From NCBI GenBank assembly GCA_019359515.1, contig JAHHHC010000003.1, forward strand, positions 124,001 through 188,000: a DNA stretch of 64,000 nucleotides, read 5' to 3'. Under the pieces are notes generated by a model, which was not told the origin of the DNA, made no database searches, and saw only the letters and a list, made by a program, of their open reading frames with translations. Both the position numbers and the translations under genes were made by a program. The stretch comes from Desmonostoc vinosum HA7617-LM4. GTDB lineage: Bacteria > Cyanobacteriota > Cyanobacteriia > Cyanobacteriales > Nostocaceae. Shown here piece by piece: positions 18,938 through 28,573 of this stretch (within the stretch, counting starts at the first letter, position 1; each line of letters starts with the position of its first letter).

Positions 18938-19987
18938 CTAAGATAATAATTTGGGACTGAGGGCAGAGGGATTGATGCCTGCTTTGTGTGCTACCAAGAC
19001 ACCTATTGCTTCCAAATATGAGTCTACCTGCATGGATTTGATCCCCAACGCTGGGGCAGTAACTTGTAACTGAGTTTTATTTTCTTCTACTGTAATTATT
19101 AGACATTGCTTTTGGCTTAAACTCAGTAAAGCACTGCTACCACAGGCGCTGGCAGGCACAATCACCGCATCTACTTGATCTACCCAAATATCTTCTTGTA
19201 GAGATGTGAATAATTGTTTCTCTATAAGAAATTTTGGTGCGCGACTCAAGCCGACAAGGACACTTGGTAAAAAAGTATAGCCTAATTCTTCGGCTGCGGA
19301 ACGAGGAGATAAATTAGGATCTGGGGGCGCTGGAGAAAGTGCAGGAGCATGGGCGCAGGGAATTTGGAAGTTTCGCACTATTAAATGGCTAATTACGGCT
19401 TCTGCGCCTGCTAAGGGATCGACACCTTTTCCGAGGCGATAATTTTGTACTGCTGCTTCATCTATATCATCGGGGAAGCGGGCAACAACTGCGATCGCCT
19501 CTGCCCCCTCTTTCTCAATTAAAATCTCAGCAGCCCGCAACAAGCTATCTGGGTTGCCAATTGTTCCCCAACTCGCTCCCGATGTTGACATACGTAGTTC
19601 TACGTCTAATAGGGCATCGGTAGTTACATATTTAGTTATGGTCAAACCGAGAGTTGCTTGAGCCGCATCGGCTGCCTGCAAGTGTCGCAGCCGTAACTCT
19701 GGCTCAATACCTTTGTCTAAAAGTAAACCTACTTTGTTGCTGCGAACGGGGCGTAAACCCCAATATCCAGCGGCAAATTTATCAAGCCCGTAGCCTTCAA
19801 CGTAGAAGGAGTTGGGGATATTCCAATATAAACTTGCACCATTGAGGACATTGGGGTGAGTAATCAGGCGATCGCATACCTGTGCTATGACTCTTGCCAC
19901 TGGTAAAGCATCCCCAGCATAACCGCCAATAGCAGCTCCAATACCAGTTGGTACAATTAAGATAGCAGTGTATGGATGTTGATTCAC
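18938..19987 (-). CDS. DUF3326 domain protein
   Basis: The 349-residue protein is a full-length member of the DUF3326 family, recognised from IVPTGIGAAIGGYAGDALPV at the N-terminus, NSFYVEGYGLDKFAAG, SGASWGTIGNPDSLLRAA and the run VDQVDAVIVPASACGSSA. The family is widely conserved in cyanobacteria and plants and has no assigned reaction. It has no signal peptide or membrane helix and should be soluble. It is 17 bases upstream of the CPBP frame as annotated, but that gene probably starts later, leaving a spacer. Confidence 0.87.
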   Translation of the reverse strand: MNQHPYTAILIVPTGIGAAIGGYAGDALPVARVIAQVCDRLITHPNVLNGASLYWNIPNSFYVEGYGLDKFAAGYWGLRPVRSNKVGLLLDKGIEPELRLRHLQAADAAQATLGLTITKYVTTDALLDVELRMSTSGASWGTIGNPDSLLRAAEILIEKEGAEAIAVVARFPDDIDEAAVQNYRLGKGVDPLAGAEAVISHLIVRNFQIPCAHAPALSPAPPDPNLSPRSAAEELGYTFLPSVLVGLSRAPKFLIEKQLFTSLQEDIWVDQVDAVIVPASACGSSALLSLSQKQCLIITVEENKTQLQVTAPALGIKSMQVDSYLEAIGVLVAHKAGINPSALSPKLLS

Positions 19988-20104
19988 AAATTTCTTGATT
20001 CTAGATATTAGTCAAAAGTCAAGAACAAATGACCCTATGGGTGACGCTCCTACGTCGCTAGCGCTGCGAAGATCGCTAAATGACAATTGACAAATAACTA
20101 ATGA

Positions 20105-20287
20105 CTATTTTTTAGTCACAACAGCTTCAACAGCAGCCTTTTGTTGTTCAATATCAACTGAGGTAATCGCCCAACGTAAAGGTTCACCCTGCTTTTTCAG
20201 TTCTGCCTCGATTGCTTTTTCTAACTCGGTAGGAGTTGCTTGCAGGTCAATTTCTGCGGTAATAAAATGAGTTGTCATTGTAGTCAA
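20105..20287 (-). CDS. Conserved small hypothetical protein (60 aa)
   Basis: The product is compact and well-behaved: ITAEIDLQATPTELEKAIEA then EPLRWAITSVDIEQQKAAVE. It has a predicted beta-alpha-beta pattern. I recall similar small proteins in Nostocales but cannot assign a function. It shares a strand with the DUF3326 gene about 117 bases downstream and could be its operon partner. Confidence 0.65.
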   Translation of the reverse strand: MTTMTTHFITAEIDLQATPTELEKAIEAELKKQGEPLRWAITSVDIEQQKAAVEAVVTKK

Positions 20288-20451
20288 TCCTATTTGTTTG
20301 CTAACTAGAAAAAGGGAGTAGGGAGTGGGGAGTGGGGAGTAGGGAAAGATACATTTTTTATATTTGGTTGTGGGACTTTTCCGTGGGTAACTGTTTTGAA
20401 AATAGCTGAAATTATCTATCAGTTATCAACAATTGCCTTTTATACTGATTA

Positions 20452-20769
20452 TTAGTCTTTACCAAATTGCAATTGATACACAATTTCTTCTTTCTCAGTT
20501 GCAATTTTTAAATCAGAAAGTGGTTTAGCTACACAAAGCAATACATATCCTTGCTTTTGCAGTTCTGGACTCACACCCATGCCATCAGCCTGATCTACAT
20601 TTCCCTCAGTTATTTGACCAGCACAAGTGGTGCAAACACCTGCATGACAAGAACTTGGCAAATCTAAACCAGCAGCATCTGCAACTGATAAAATCGTTTC
20701 GTTTTCCGGAACTTGCAAAGTATGAATTTTGCCTTGGTGATGAATTTCTACTGTGTAGGTTTTAGACAT
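20452..20769 (-). CDS. [2Fe-2S] ferredoxin, plant type
   Basis: A soluble one-electron carrier of 105 residues. The cluster ligands are visible as [15 protein letters not shown] (Cys-x4-Cys-x2-Cys) and the distal Cys in [10 protein letters not shown]. The N-terminal beta strands ([20 protein letters not shown]) fit the plant-type ferredoxin fold. The ATG at 20769 is preferred over a TTG two codons upstream. It differs from photosynthetic PetF (which has SCRAGACSTC) and belongs to the minor cyanobacterial ferredoxins. It is transcribed away from acnB, with about 300 bases between the starts. Confidence 0.9.
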   Translation of the reverse strand: MSKTYTVEIHHQGKIHTLQVPENETILSVADAAGLDLPSSCHAGVCTTCAGQITEGNVDQADGMGVSPELQKQGYVLLCVAKPLSDLKIATEKEEIVYQLQFGKD

Positions 20770-21077
20770 ATACAATTATGAACGTGACGCAGCCAACAGG
20801 TGAAATATATTATCTGATAAATAGACACACAAACAAGTTAAAACATGAGAAAAGAGAATTATTTGCAAACAGCATTTATTGGCAAAAATGGCTATACAGT
20901 GATAATTATAAGTCCTTGCCAGACAAAAAACTTAAAGTAGGATTGGGGAATTGGGAATTGAGAATTGTCACTCGTCATTTATTATTGATTATTCTCCGCG
21001 TCCCCGCGTCCCCGCGTCTCCCTCATCCCCCTCATCTCCCCAATCCCCAGTCCCCAACAAGATATTTGGAGTTCAGA

Positions 21078-23708
21078 ATGCTGGAATTATATCGTCAACA
21101 CGTCACCCAAAGAGCAGCACTAGGGATTCCTCCCTTGCCTTTGGATGCAAAACAAACATCAGAGTTGTGTGAATTATTGAAACACCCGCCAGAGGGTGAG
21201 GAAGATGTATTATTGCATTTATTGCGCGATCGCATTCCCCCTGGTGTTGATGCTGCTGCTTATGTCAAAGCCGGATTTCTAACCGCCATTGCCAAGGAGG
21301 AAGTTACCAGCTCCTTAATTTCGCCCATCGAAGCGGTAGAATTGCTGGGGACTATGGTTGGCGGTTACAATGTGCAAGCTTTAATCGATTTATTGCAATT
21401 TCCCACCGTATCCGTATCGGCGTCCTCCGAAACACCCTTGGTGATGGGTGGACAAGGTAAAGAACCAATTGCAGCATACGCCGCCACCGCTTTAAGTAAA
21501 ATCTTGCTGGTGTACGATGCTTTTCACGACGTTTTAGAACTATCGAAAACTAATCCTTTCGCCAAGCGGGTAATTGACTCTTGGGCAGAGGCTGAATGGT
21601 TTACTAGTCGCGCAACAGTACCAGAAGCCATCACCGTCACCGTTTTTAAAGTGTCTGGTGAAACTAACACCGACGATTTATCCCCCGCCACCCACGCCAC
21701 AACTCGTCCCGATATTCCCTTACACGCCCTGGCAATGCTAGAGTCACGGCAACCAGGAAGCTTAGAAACTATTGCCAAGTTAAAGCAGCAAGGACATCCT
21801 GTTGCTTACGTAGGTAATGTGGTTGGCACAGGTTCCTCCCGGAAATCTGCCATCAACTCAGTACTGTGGCATATGGGAAATGACATACCTTTTGTACCAA
21901 ACAAACGCGCCGGGGGGTATATTTTAGGTAGTGCGATCGCGCCGATCTTTTTCAACACCGCTGAAGATGCCGGTGCTTTGCCTATCCAGTGTGATGTTAC
22001 TAAGTTAGAAACGGGCATGGTGATTACCATCCATCCCTACAAAGGCGAAATCACCAACGCTGCTGGCGAAGTCATTTCCACCTTTACCCTCAAACCCGAC
22101 ACCATTCTCGACGAAGTCCGCGCCGGCGGACGTATCCCCCTACTGATTGGGCGTACCCTCACCGACAAAACTCGGCAAGCACTCGACTTAGAACCCAGTA
22201 CCGTCTTCATCCGTCCCCAACAACCAACTGATACAGGCAAAGGCTACACCCTAGCGCAGAAAATTGTCGGCAAAGCCTGCGGATTATCCGGTGTACGTCC
22301 CGGTACATCCTGTGAGCCAATCATGACTACCGTTGGTTCCCAAGATACCACAGGCCCCATGACCCGCGACGAATTAAAAGAACTCGCCTGTCTAGGTTTC
22401 AGTGCAGACTTAGTAATGCAAAGCTTCTGTCATACCGCTGCATATCCCAAACCAGTTGATATCAAAACTCATCACGAACTTCCAGACTTTTTCGCCCAAC
22501 GTGGCGGCGTCGCCCTCCGTCCCGGTGATGGCATCATTCACTCTTGGCTGAACCGGATGCTGTTACCCGACACCGTGGGAACTGGTGGCGACTCTCACAC
22601 ACGTTTCCCCTTGGGTATTTCCTTCCCCGCTGGTTCTGGCTTAGTCGCATTTGCCGCAGCTTTAGGTGTCATGCCTTTAGATATGCCGGAGTCAGTTTTG
22701 GTACGTTTCAAAGGTGAATTACAACCCGGTATCACCTTGCGAGATATTGTTAACGCCATTCCATATGTTGCCATCCAAAAAGGATTGCTAACAGTAGAGA
22801 AGCAAAATAAGAAAAACATCTTCTCTGGACGGATTATGGAAATTGAAGGTTTGCCAGACTTAAAAGTAGAACAAGCCTTTGAACTCACCGACGCTTCCGC
22901 AGAACGTTCTTGTGCCGGCTGTACAATTAAGCTTAGTCAAGAAACAATTGCTGAATATCTGCGTTCTAACATTGCACTGTTAAAAAATATGATCGCACGG
23001 GGCTATCACGATGAGCGTACTATGCTACGACGAATTGCCAAAATGGAGGCATGGTTAGCAAATCCCGTATTATTAGCAGCCGATGCAGATGCCGAGTATG
23101 CCGAAATCATTGAAATTGATTTGAACACAATTAAAGAACCAATTGTTGCAGCTCCCAATGACCCCGATAATGTGAAATTGTTATCGGAAGTTGCAAATGA
23201 TCCAGTGCAAGAAGTATTCGTTGGTTCTTGCATGACAAATATCGGTCATTATCGCGCCACAGCTCAAGTTTTGGAAGGTGCAGGAGAGGTGAAAACTCGC
23301 CTATGGATAGCACCACCAACACGCATGGATGAACATCAATTGAAAGAAGAAGGTGTGTACAGCGTTTTTGGGGCGGCAGGTGCTAGGACAGAAATGCCAG
23401 GATGCAGTTTGTGTATGGGAAATCAGGCGCGAGTTGCTGATGGCACAACAGTATTTTCTACCTCTACCCGCAACTTTAATAATCGCATGGGTAAAGATGC
23501 ACGGGTATATCTTGGTTCAGCTGAATTAGCCGCAGTTTGTGCGCTGTTGGGTAGGATTCCCACAGTGCAAGAATATTTAGATATTGTGGCGAAGAAGATT
23601 AATCCTTTTGCTGATGATTTATATCAGTATTTGAACTTCGATCAAATCGCTGGTTTTGAAGATGAAGGACGAGTGATTACTAAGGAGGAACAAGCTTTAT
23701 TGGTATAG
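21078..23708 (+). CDS. acnB: Aconitate hydratase B
   Basis: This is the bifunctional aconitase/2-methylisocitrate dehydratase of the TCA cycle, interconverting citrate and isocitrate via cis-aconitate. From the ATG at 21078 (preceded by GGAG) it has 876 residues, close to the 865 of E. coli AcnB. The N-terminal HEAT-like domain starts [20 protein letters not shown]. The swivel domain includes [19 protein letters not shown]. The [4Fe-4S] cysteines appear in [10 protein letters not shown] and in [11 protein letters not shown], with [11 protein letters not shown] nearby. The frame is open for 100 codons upstream, but that part is translated intergenic repeat and is not included. A strong hairpin follows the stop. 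Confidence 0.96.
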   Translation: MLELYRQHVTQRAALGIPPLPLDAKQTSELCELLKHPPEGEEDVLLHLLRDRIPPGVDAAAYVKAGFLTAIAKEEVTSSLISPIEAVELLGTMVGGYNVQALIDLLQFPTVSVSASSETPLVMGGQGKEPIAAYAATALSKILLVYDAFHDVLELSKTNPFAKRVIDSWAEAEWFTSRATVPEAITVTVFKVSGETNTDDLSPATHATTRPDIPLHALAMLESRQPGSLETIAKLKQQGHPVAYVGNVVGTGSSRKSAINSVLWHMGNDIPFVPNKRAGGYILGSAIAPIFFNTAEDAGALPIQCDVTKLETGMVITIHPYKGEITNAAGEVISTFTLKPDTILDEVRAGGRIPLLIGRTLTDKTRQALDLEPSTVFIRPQQPTDTGKGYTLAQKIVGKACGLSGVRPGTSCEPIMTTVGSQDTTGPMTRDELKELACLGFSADLVMQSFCHTAAYPKPVDIKTHHELPDFFAQRGGVALRPGDGIIHSWLNRMLLPDTVGTGGDSHTRFPLGISFPAGSGLVAFAAALGVMPLDMPESVLVRFKGELQPGITLRDIVNAIPYVAIQKGLLTVEKQNKKNIFSGRIMEIEGLPDLKVEQAFELTDASAERSCAGCTIKLSQETIAEYLRSNIALLKNMIARGYHDERTMLRRIAKMEAWLANPVLLAADADAEYAEIIEIDLNTIKEPIVAAPNDPDNVKLLSEVANDPVQEVFVGSCMTNIGHYRATAQVLEGAGEVKTRLWIAPPTRMDEHQLKEEGVYSVFGAAGARTEMPGCSLCMGNQARVADGTTVFSTSTRNFNNRMGKDARVYLGSAELAAVCALLGRIPTVQEYLDIVAKKINPFADDLYQYLNFDQIAGFEDEGRVITKEEQALLV

Positions 23709-23714
23709 TTTAAT

Positions 23715-23748
23715 TCTGGTGGGTGTTGACCCACCAGATGTTTATTAT
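23715..23748 (+). terminator. Terminator hairpin after acnB
   Basis: A perfect 10-bp stem (tctggtgggt / acccaccaga) with a GTTG loop begins six bases after the acnB stop. It is followed by the moderately T-rich tgtttatt. It separates acnB from the AT-rich island. Confidence 0.75.
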
Positions 23749-23860
23749 TAGGGGGATTTTTTCAAAACTCACTTTTAGCTTAGCTCAGTGGTAAAATTTG
23801 GTTATATTTAACTTAATAGAAAATCTCTATTCTAAAACTTAGCAAAAAATTTTTCAAATT

Positions 23861-24955
23861 ATGGTAACTCAATTAAGAATTACAGATGAACAAAAAGAAA
23901 ATGCTGAAATAGATATTCGTGATAAAACAAAGCGTGTTGACTATAACACTTTAGAATACCCCATAGAAGTAATTATTCAAAAATATTTAGATGGAAGAGA
24001 TGAAGATGAAAATGAATTGTTTATTCCAGACTATCAACGAGAAATGTCTTGGGATGAAGATAGACAATCAAAATTTATTGAATCTTTAATCTTAGGTTTA
24101 CCAATCCCTTACATTTTTGTTGCTGATATATCAGAATCCGAAGATTTAGCTCGTTTAGAAATTATAGATGGTACACAACGTATTCGCACTTTAACTAGGT
24201 TTATTAACAATGAACTTAAATTAAAAAATCTTGAAAAATTAAAAACTCTGAATGGATTTACTTTTCAAGATTTACCGCTACCACGCCAAAGACGTTTTAA
24301 ACGAACTACTATTAGAATGATTCTATTAACAAAAGAAGCAGATGAAGAAATCAGAAGGGATCTTTTTGAGAGAATTAACAGTGGTAGTGTCGAATTAAAT
24401 GAAATGGAGAAACGCCGAGGAGGTAAACCAGGAAAGTTTCTGGATCTAATTGAGGAATTATCAAAACATCAGCAATTTCTAGATTTATGCTCTTTTACTG
24501 AAACTGAAACCAATAGAAGAGATCCACAAGAATTTATTTTGCGTTTTTTTGCATTTTTAAATAATTATCAAAATTATTCTGATTCTAACAGAAAAGTCCA
24601 TAAATTTTTAAATAATTATTTAGAACAAGAAAATAAATCTGAGTCATTAAATATTGATGCAATGAAGAAAGAATTTTATCTAGTGTTAGAATTTATCAAA
24701 AAGTATTTTCCTGATGCATTACATATTTATCGAAAAACAAAAGATCGCTATGAACCAACAACTAGGATTAAGTTTGAATCAATTTGTGTAGGTATTGCTT
24801 TAGCATTAAGAGAAAATCCAAATTTAATACCAAAATCAACTGATTTTTTAGATAGTCAAACATTTAAAAACTACACCACATCTGATGCATATAGTTCTCA
24901 AAATAAAGTTATTAATCGTATTCATTATGTTCGTGATCAGCTTCTAGGTAATTAA
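23861..24955 (+). CDS. DUF262 domain protein (GmrS/ParB-like), partner of HEPN nuclease
   Basis: The 364-residue protein carries the DUF262 motifs in order: IPDYQREMSWDEDRQSKFIE, the IIDGTQRIRTLTRF (DGxQR) motif, and FERINSGSVELNEMEKRR (FxRxNxGxxxLN). DUF262 is the N-terminal domain of GmrSD-type enzymes and is found in several anti-phage proteins, where it binds or hydrolyses nucleotides and may nick DNA. The usual C-terminal DUF1524 HNH nuclease is not seen. The stop codon overlaps the next ATG (TAATG), so the HEPN protein is translationally coupled. Base composition is clearly more AT-rich than in acnB, which suggests transfer. Confidence 0.85.
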   Translation: MVTQLRITDEQKENAEIDIRDKTKRVDYNTLEYPIEVIIQKYLDGRDEDENELFIPDYQREMSWDEDRQSKFIESLILGLPIPYIFVADISESEDLARLEIIDGTQRIRTLTRFINNELKLKNLEKLKTLNGFTFQDLPLPRQRRFKRTTIRMILLTKEADEEIRRDLFERINSGSVELNEMEKRRGGKPGKFLDLIEELSKHQQFLDLCSFTETETNRRDPQEFILRFFAFLNNYQNYSDSNRKVHKFLNNYLEQENKSESLNIDAMKKEFYLVLEFIKKYFPDALHIYRKTKDRYEPTTRIKFESICVGIALALRENPNLIPKSTDFLDSQTFKNYTTSDAYSSQNKVINRIHYVRDQLLGN

Positions 24956-25632
24956 TGAAAAGTACATTATTTAAAGATTTTGGTGAACGCGCTCAAGAAG
25001 TTAGTAGATATTTTTTATTTTTGAAAAACTTAGAGCAAGGTTCAATTAAATTAAGCATGGGTAATGCTAAGAATACAAAAACCAAATCAATAAACAGTGA
25101 TTTAGAAAAAACTCTTAAAGCAACAGGATTTTTGTTACTCTATAATCTAGTCGAATCTACAATGCGTAACGCAATTACAACAATTTTTGATGAATTTCAA
25201 AATAAAAATATTTCTTTTGATAATGTCACAGATAAAATTAAAAAAATTATTATTAAGAACTTCAAGGATAATACCTCTCCTGATGCTCTTTTAAAGAGCA
25301 TAAACAATATTTCATGTGATATAATATCCAGCAGTTTTGATAAAGAAAAATTATTTTCAGGTAATGTTGATGCAAGAAAAATACTACATACATCTGAGAT
25401 ATATGGTTTTTCATGTAAAACAAATGCTAAAAAAACTAAAAACGGTAGCGATTTATTAACAGTTAAGACTAATAGGAATGATTTAGCACATGGTTTTAAA
25501 TCATTTGAGGAGGTTGGCAGAGATGCTACTGCTGACGAATTATTTGAAATTCAAAAAAGAGTTATTTCTTATTTAAAGGCAATATTAGAGAATATAGAGA
25601 TTTATCTAACTAACGAAGAATATTTAAAATAG
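24955..25632 (+). CDS. HEPN-domain ribonuclease-like protein (MAE_28990 type)
   Basis: The 225-residue protein has the all-helical HEPN layout. A first helix pair holds GFLLLYNLVESTMRNAI, and near residue 178 comes the catalytic-type motif RNDLAHG (R-x4-H), followed by LKAILENIEIYL. HEPN proteins with this motif are metal-independent RNases that act as toxins or defence effectors. It starts on the stop codon of the DUF262 gene, and such pairs recur in cyanobacteria. By inference the DUF262 protein is the sensor or regulator and the HEPN protein the effector. The protein is Lys- and Asn-rich, in keeping with its low GC. Confidence 0.82.
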   Translation: MKSTLFKDFGERAQEVSRYFLFLKNLEQGSIKLSMGNAKNTKTKSINSDLEKTLKATGFLLLYNLVESTMRNAITTIFDEFQNKNISFDNVTDKIKKIIIKNFKDNTSPDALLKSINNISCDIISSSFDKEKLFSGNVDARKILHTSEIYGFSCKTNAKKTKNGSDLLTVKTNRNDLAHGFKSFEEVGRDATADELFEIQKRVISYLKAILENIEIYLTNEEYLK

Positions 25633-25706
25633 TTGATTATAAATGAATTTAAATCAAAACTTCAGTATCTTTGAAATGAAGTAAAAAAGATGGTAATTTG
25701 AATATT

Positions 25707-26144
25707 ATGAATGCTCAATCTGTTAATACCCAAAACCTCTACGAACAAGACTTTTACTTGTGGACACAAACAATTGTCCAGCAATTAAAAGCAAATAATC
25801 TTACGGAAATAGATATAGCTAATTTAATTGAAGAAATTGAAAGCATGGGGAGAAGTGAAAAACGGGAATTAAAAAGCCGATTAATTATACTATTAATGCA
25901 CTTGCTAAAATGGCAATATCAACCAGAAAAGCACAGCGAAAGTTGGCGTAGTACGATTACAGAACAACGCATATGTATTGAAATATTATTAGAAGATAGT
26001 CCTAGCTTAAAATCTCTAATTACAGAAGTATTTGAAGATTGTTATCGAAAAGCTTGTCTCAAAGCATCCGATGAAACAGGCATTAAATTAAGTTTTTTTC
26101 CGAAAGAATCTCCTTTTACCTTAGAAGAAACATTAAATGATTAA
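25707..26144 (+). CDS. DUF29 family protein
   Basis: The 145-residue protein shows the DUF29 pattern: LYEQDFYLWTQTIVQQLKAN, IANLIEEIESMGRSEKRELK, LLMHLLKWQYQPEKHSESWR. This family is expanded in filamentous cyanobacteria and has no known function. A TTG nine bases upstream could extend it by three residues; the ATG is preferred. It lies 74 bases after the HEPN gene on the same strand, but membership in that operon is uncertain because DUF29 genes scatter widely. Confidence 0.85.
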   Translation: MNAQSVNTQNLYEQDFYLWTQTIVQQLKANNLTEIDIANLIEEIESMGRSEKRELKSRLIILLMHLLKWQYQPEKHSESWRSTITEQRICIEILLEDSPSLKSLITEVFEDCYRKACLKASDETGIKLSFFPKESPFTLEETLND

Positions 26145-26626
26145 TTACTCTTCAAGTTCGCAATCTTCTGTTTTTAATCCTTCGACTTTGATAAATTCTT
26201 TGGGTACATTAGTGATATCTACTGGAATATCTAGGTGTAAGATTCCATCTTACCAAACATATGCGATCGCCTCTTTTAAGATCTAAATCACAACTTCCTC
26301 ACGCTGACAATCAAAAATCACCATAAAGCTAGTGTTAGGTATACGCACCGGGAACTAGTCTAGGCTCCAGGTCAAAGCCTGGGTGTAAGCTAATAATCAT
26401 TCAAATTGCATCCCCGCGTCTCCCCTTAAGCGCGTCCTCCGAAGTTTGCTCAACGGGGGGAACCCCCGCACGCAACTTCTCTCCGCGTCTTTGTGAGGCA
26501 AAGGATTATGCAAGTTAAAGGCAGATTAGCTTAGCTGGTGTTAGATGCCTAAGCCAGAAAGTCACCTCCCTGACTCGGCTACAAAACCGTGCATGAAACG
26601 TTAATTTCACGCGGCTCCTCAGTGAT
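26145..26626. other. Intergenic region between convergent genes
   Basis: No gene is seen. The DUF29 side has weak frame remnants (ttcgactttgataaattctt). At 26405-26500 there are copies of the ccccgcgtctccccttaagc and aacggggggaacccccgcac repeats. The right end holds the group II intron-like fragment listed separately. Confidence 0.5.
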
Positions 26627-26648
26627 TTAGTGCTTGTCACGCACATCT
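26525..26648 (-). mobile_element. Group II intron remnant at the 3' end of the STAND gene
   Basis: On the minus strand the sequence gaggagccgcgtgaaa, then tttcatgcacggttttgtag and gagtcagggaggtgactttc resembles the conserved segment of cyanobacterial group II introns near the ORF-bearing domain. Just upstream, the STAND reading frame runs into GTGCG, the usual first bases of a group II intron, and stops six codons later. The catalytic interior and reverse transcriptase are absent. This is recognised from memory of such elements and not checked by alignment. Confidence 0.5.
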
Positions 26649-27976
26649 CTAAATTCAGAGTTAACGTAATTCATGACAACAGGCTGTAGCGAGAACAGTG
26701 TTTCAGTTGTATTTTTACCTTCACTTTGAACTTTTTCAAGTAGCGATCGCCATCTCAATGACTCCAATGTTTCTATCAATACTGAGGTCGTGATTGACGT
26801 TGGCATCGCCATTTTTAAATTCTGAACTGAAACTAGATTATTTTCCCTAGCTAAATAATACATAATTTCTTTTTCTATATTTGACAGGCGTTTAAACTGC
26901 CAATCTAGAATCTCTCGAAACATATTACTAGCTAATAAAGATTCATACTTGAGAAACTCACTAGTATGACCGCTAAATACTTCTTGAATGGTTGCAGCAG
27001 CTATTTTTAACGCTAATGGATTTCCTCGATAAGTTTGAATTAATTCAAGCCATTGATGTTCTCCACTCAAACCTTTATCCAGTAAAATTTGTTGTGCTGC
27101 TTCCGGTTGTAAACCCTTCAGTTCTAATGAACGAACAAAACCTGTGCGACTTTCTTGTAAGGCAACTTCTCGAGGTTTTTCTATACTGGTAAGCACCAAA
27201 CAGCTTTGATGCTGTTCTTCTCCCAACCTTTTTAAAAGTATCCCATAACCTTCAAGTTCATTGCTATAGCGCCAAACTTGATTATCACTATCTAGAATTA
27301 CTTCTATAGCATCTAGTATTAGCAGACAATGATGTTGGCGTAGATACCTGATTAAATATGAAATTTTTTGATAAAGAGTTTCTGGTAAATCAATTTTTTG
27401 TGGGGATGCTAAGAATTCAATTACATTAGTTAGAAACTCTTTAATTGGTGGGGCATAATGTAGTGATTGCCAAATAATATATTCATAACTATCTTGAATT
27501 TGTCTAGCTAACTTTACAGACAAACTGGTTTTGCCAATTCCTCCCATACCTAGCAACATTACCACACGACAATTATCTCTAATAATCCATCTCTCAAGAG
27601 TTGCCAGTTCCTCAGCACGTCCATAAAAAGTTGAGACATCAGGCGCACCATCCCAAATTTGGTGGGGGTTAACATCCTGTTGCCTAAAGTTGAGCGAATT
27701 AGGAGATGAGTTTGAACTACTTTGGACAGTATGTTCTTGATAGCGGGATAGGATTAGCTGTTGCAGTTTGGTCAGCTTTACAGGGCCACTGCCAGGAATT
27801 TTAAATTTCCGGTAAACCTCACTCAGTCTTTTGCGAACGGCATCCTCACTAACCTCTAACTTCTGTGCAATTGTTGTAGTCGAGTCTCCATTCATAGCCA
27901 ATTCTAGAACCTTCAGTTCTAGGTTGGACACGCTGTATTCAGTCGCTAAAGTTTGCAGAAAGTCTTGGCTAATCAC
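26627..27976 (-). CDS. HTH/NB-ARC (STAND) ATPase, probably truncated
   Basis: The 449-residue protein has a LuxR-like N-terminal HTH (LELKVLELAMNGDSTTTIAQ, LEVSEDAVRKRLSEVYRKF). An NB-ARC ATPase follows with P-loop LLGMGGIGKTSLSVKLA, Walker B-like HHCLLILDAIEVILD and GNPLALKIAAATIQEVF. Cyanobacterial relatives usually continue into WD40, TPR or similar sensor repeats. Here the protein ends at a short tail, VNSEFRDVRDKH, at what looks like the 5' end of a decayed group II intron. STAND proteins act as signal-dependent switches, sometimes in defence. Loss of the sensor region may have inactivated this one. Confidence 0.8.
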   Translation of the reverse strand: MISQDFLQTLATEYSVSNLELKVLELAMNGDSTTTIAQKLEVSEDAVRKRLSEVYRKFKIPGSGPVKLTKLQQLILSRYQEHTVQSSSNSSPNSLNFRQQDVNPHQIWDGAPDVSTFYGRAEELATLERWIIRDNCRVVMLLGMGGIGKTSLSVKLARQIQDSYEYIIWQSLHYAPPIKEFLTNVIEFLASPQKIDLPETLYQKISYLIRYLRQHHCLLILDAIEVILDSDNQVWRYSNELEGYGILLKRLGEEQHQSCLVLTSIEKPREVALQESRTGFVRSLELKGLQPEAAQQILLDKGLSGEHQWLELIQTYRGNPLALKIAAATIQEVFSGHTSEFLKYESLLASNMFREILDWQFKRLSNIEKEIMYYLARENNLVSVQNLKMAMPTSITTSVLIETLESLRWRSLLEKVQSEGKNTTETLFSLQPVVMNYVNSEFRDVRDKH

Positions 27977-28573
27977 GACACAAAGCCATTGTTTTGCAGA
28001 AATTATTTGTCACATGATCACATGAGTGTATCACATGAATGATTAAAAGTGGATACTTTATTATTGTATTTTAACCATCTCTTAATTATATCTTAAAATT
28101 AGAATTTCTTGATGTACGTGAGTTAAAGGGTTTAAAACCCCTAATCTACAAATAACTTCAGTTGAGTTGGGGTTTAAATCTTTAACTGTTCTTAATTTTG
28201 AATTGTTAATAGTTTGTATATATATATTACATTTCAACAAAAAACTTCACAAAAAAACTTTCTATCCTCCCTTGACAAAGTAGATTTGAATGAGAAAATT
28301 AATTTTGGAAATCACTCATGTGAGAAAAGGATAAGAAGGATGAGGGAGATTTGGTTCGACTTCTCCTGTCAGAGCTTGCTTGCCCATAGGGGTACGCAGT
28401 AGTTGAATCTCGACTTCGCTCGATTACCGCGTAGCCGAAACTCACCAACCAAAAGATGAGGGAGAAAGATGATTATTAATTCCCCATTACCCCTAATCCC
28501 CACTCCCTCCGGGAGCGGGGGCCCTGAGTTCTCCAGTCCTAGCTAAATCGATATTCCAAATGATTACTGAGAT
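27977..28573. other. Intergenic region, divergent promoters
   Basis: The 597 bases between the STAND gene and cassette 2 contain no credible gene. The first 250 bases are AT-rich and probably carry both promoters. A stretch at 28340-28530 is made of repeat fragments (for example cgcagtagttgaatctcgac and ccccattacccctaatcccc). Confidence 0.5.

Noticed and set aside
20778-21077. In-frame extension of acnB by 100 residues
   Set aside because: The translated segment ([20 protein letters not shown] and similar) is made of intergenic short tandem repeats; the ATG at 21078 has a ribosome-binding site and gives the usual AcnB length.
28214-28402. 62-codon plus-strand frame ahead of cassette 2
   Set aside because: No start signal; the end is repeat sequence. 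It was considered as a possible peptide precursor but has no Gly-Gly leader.
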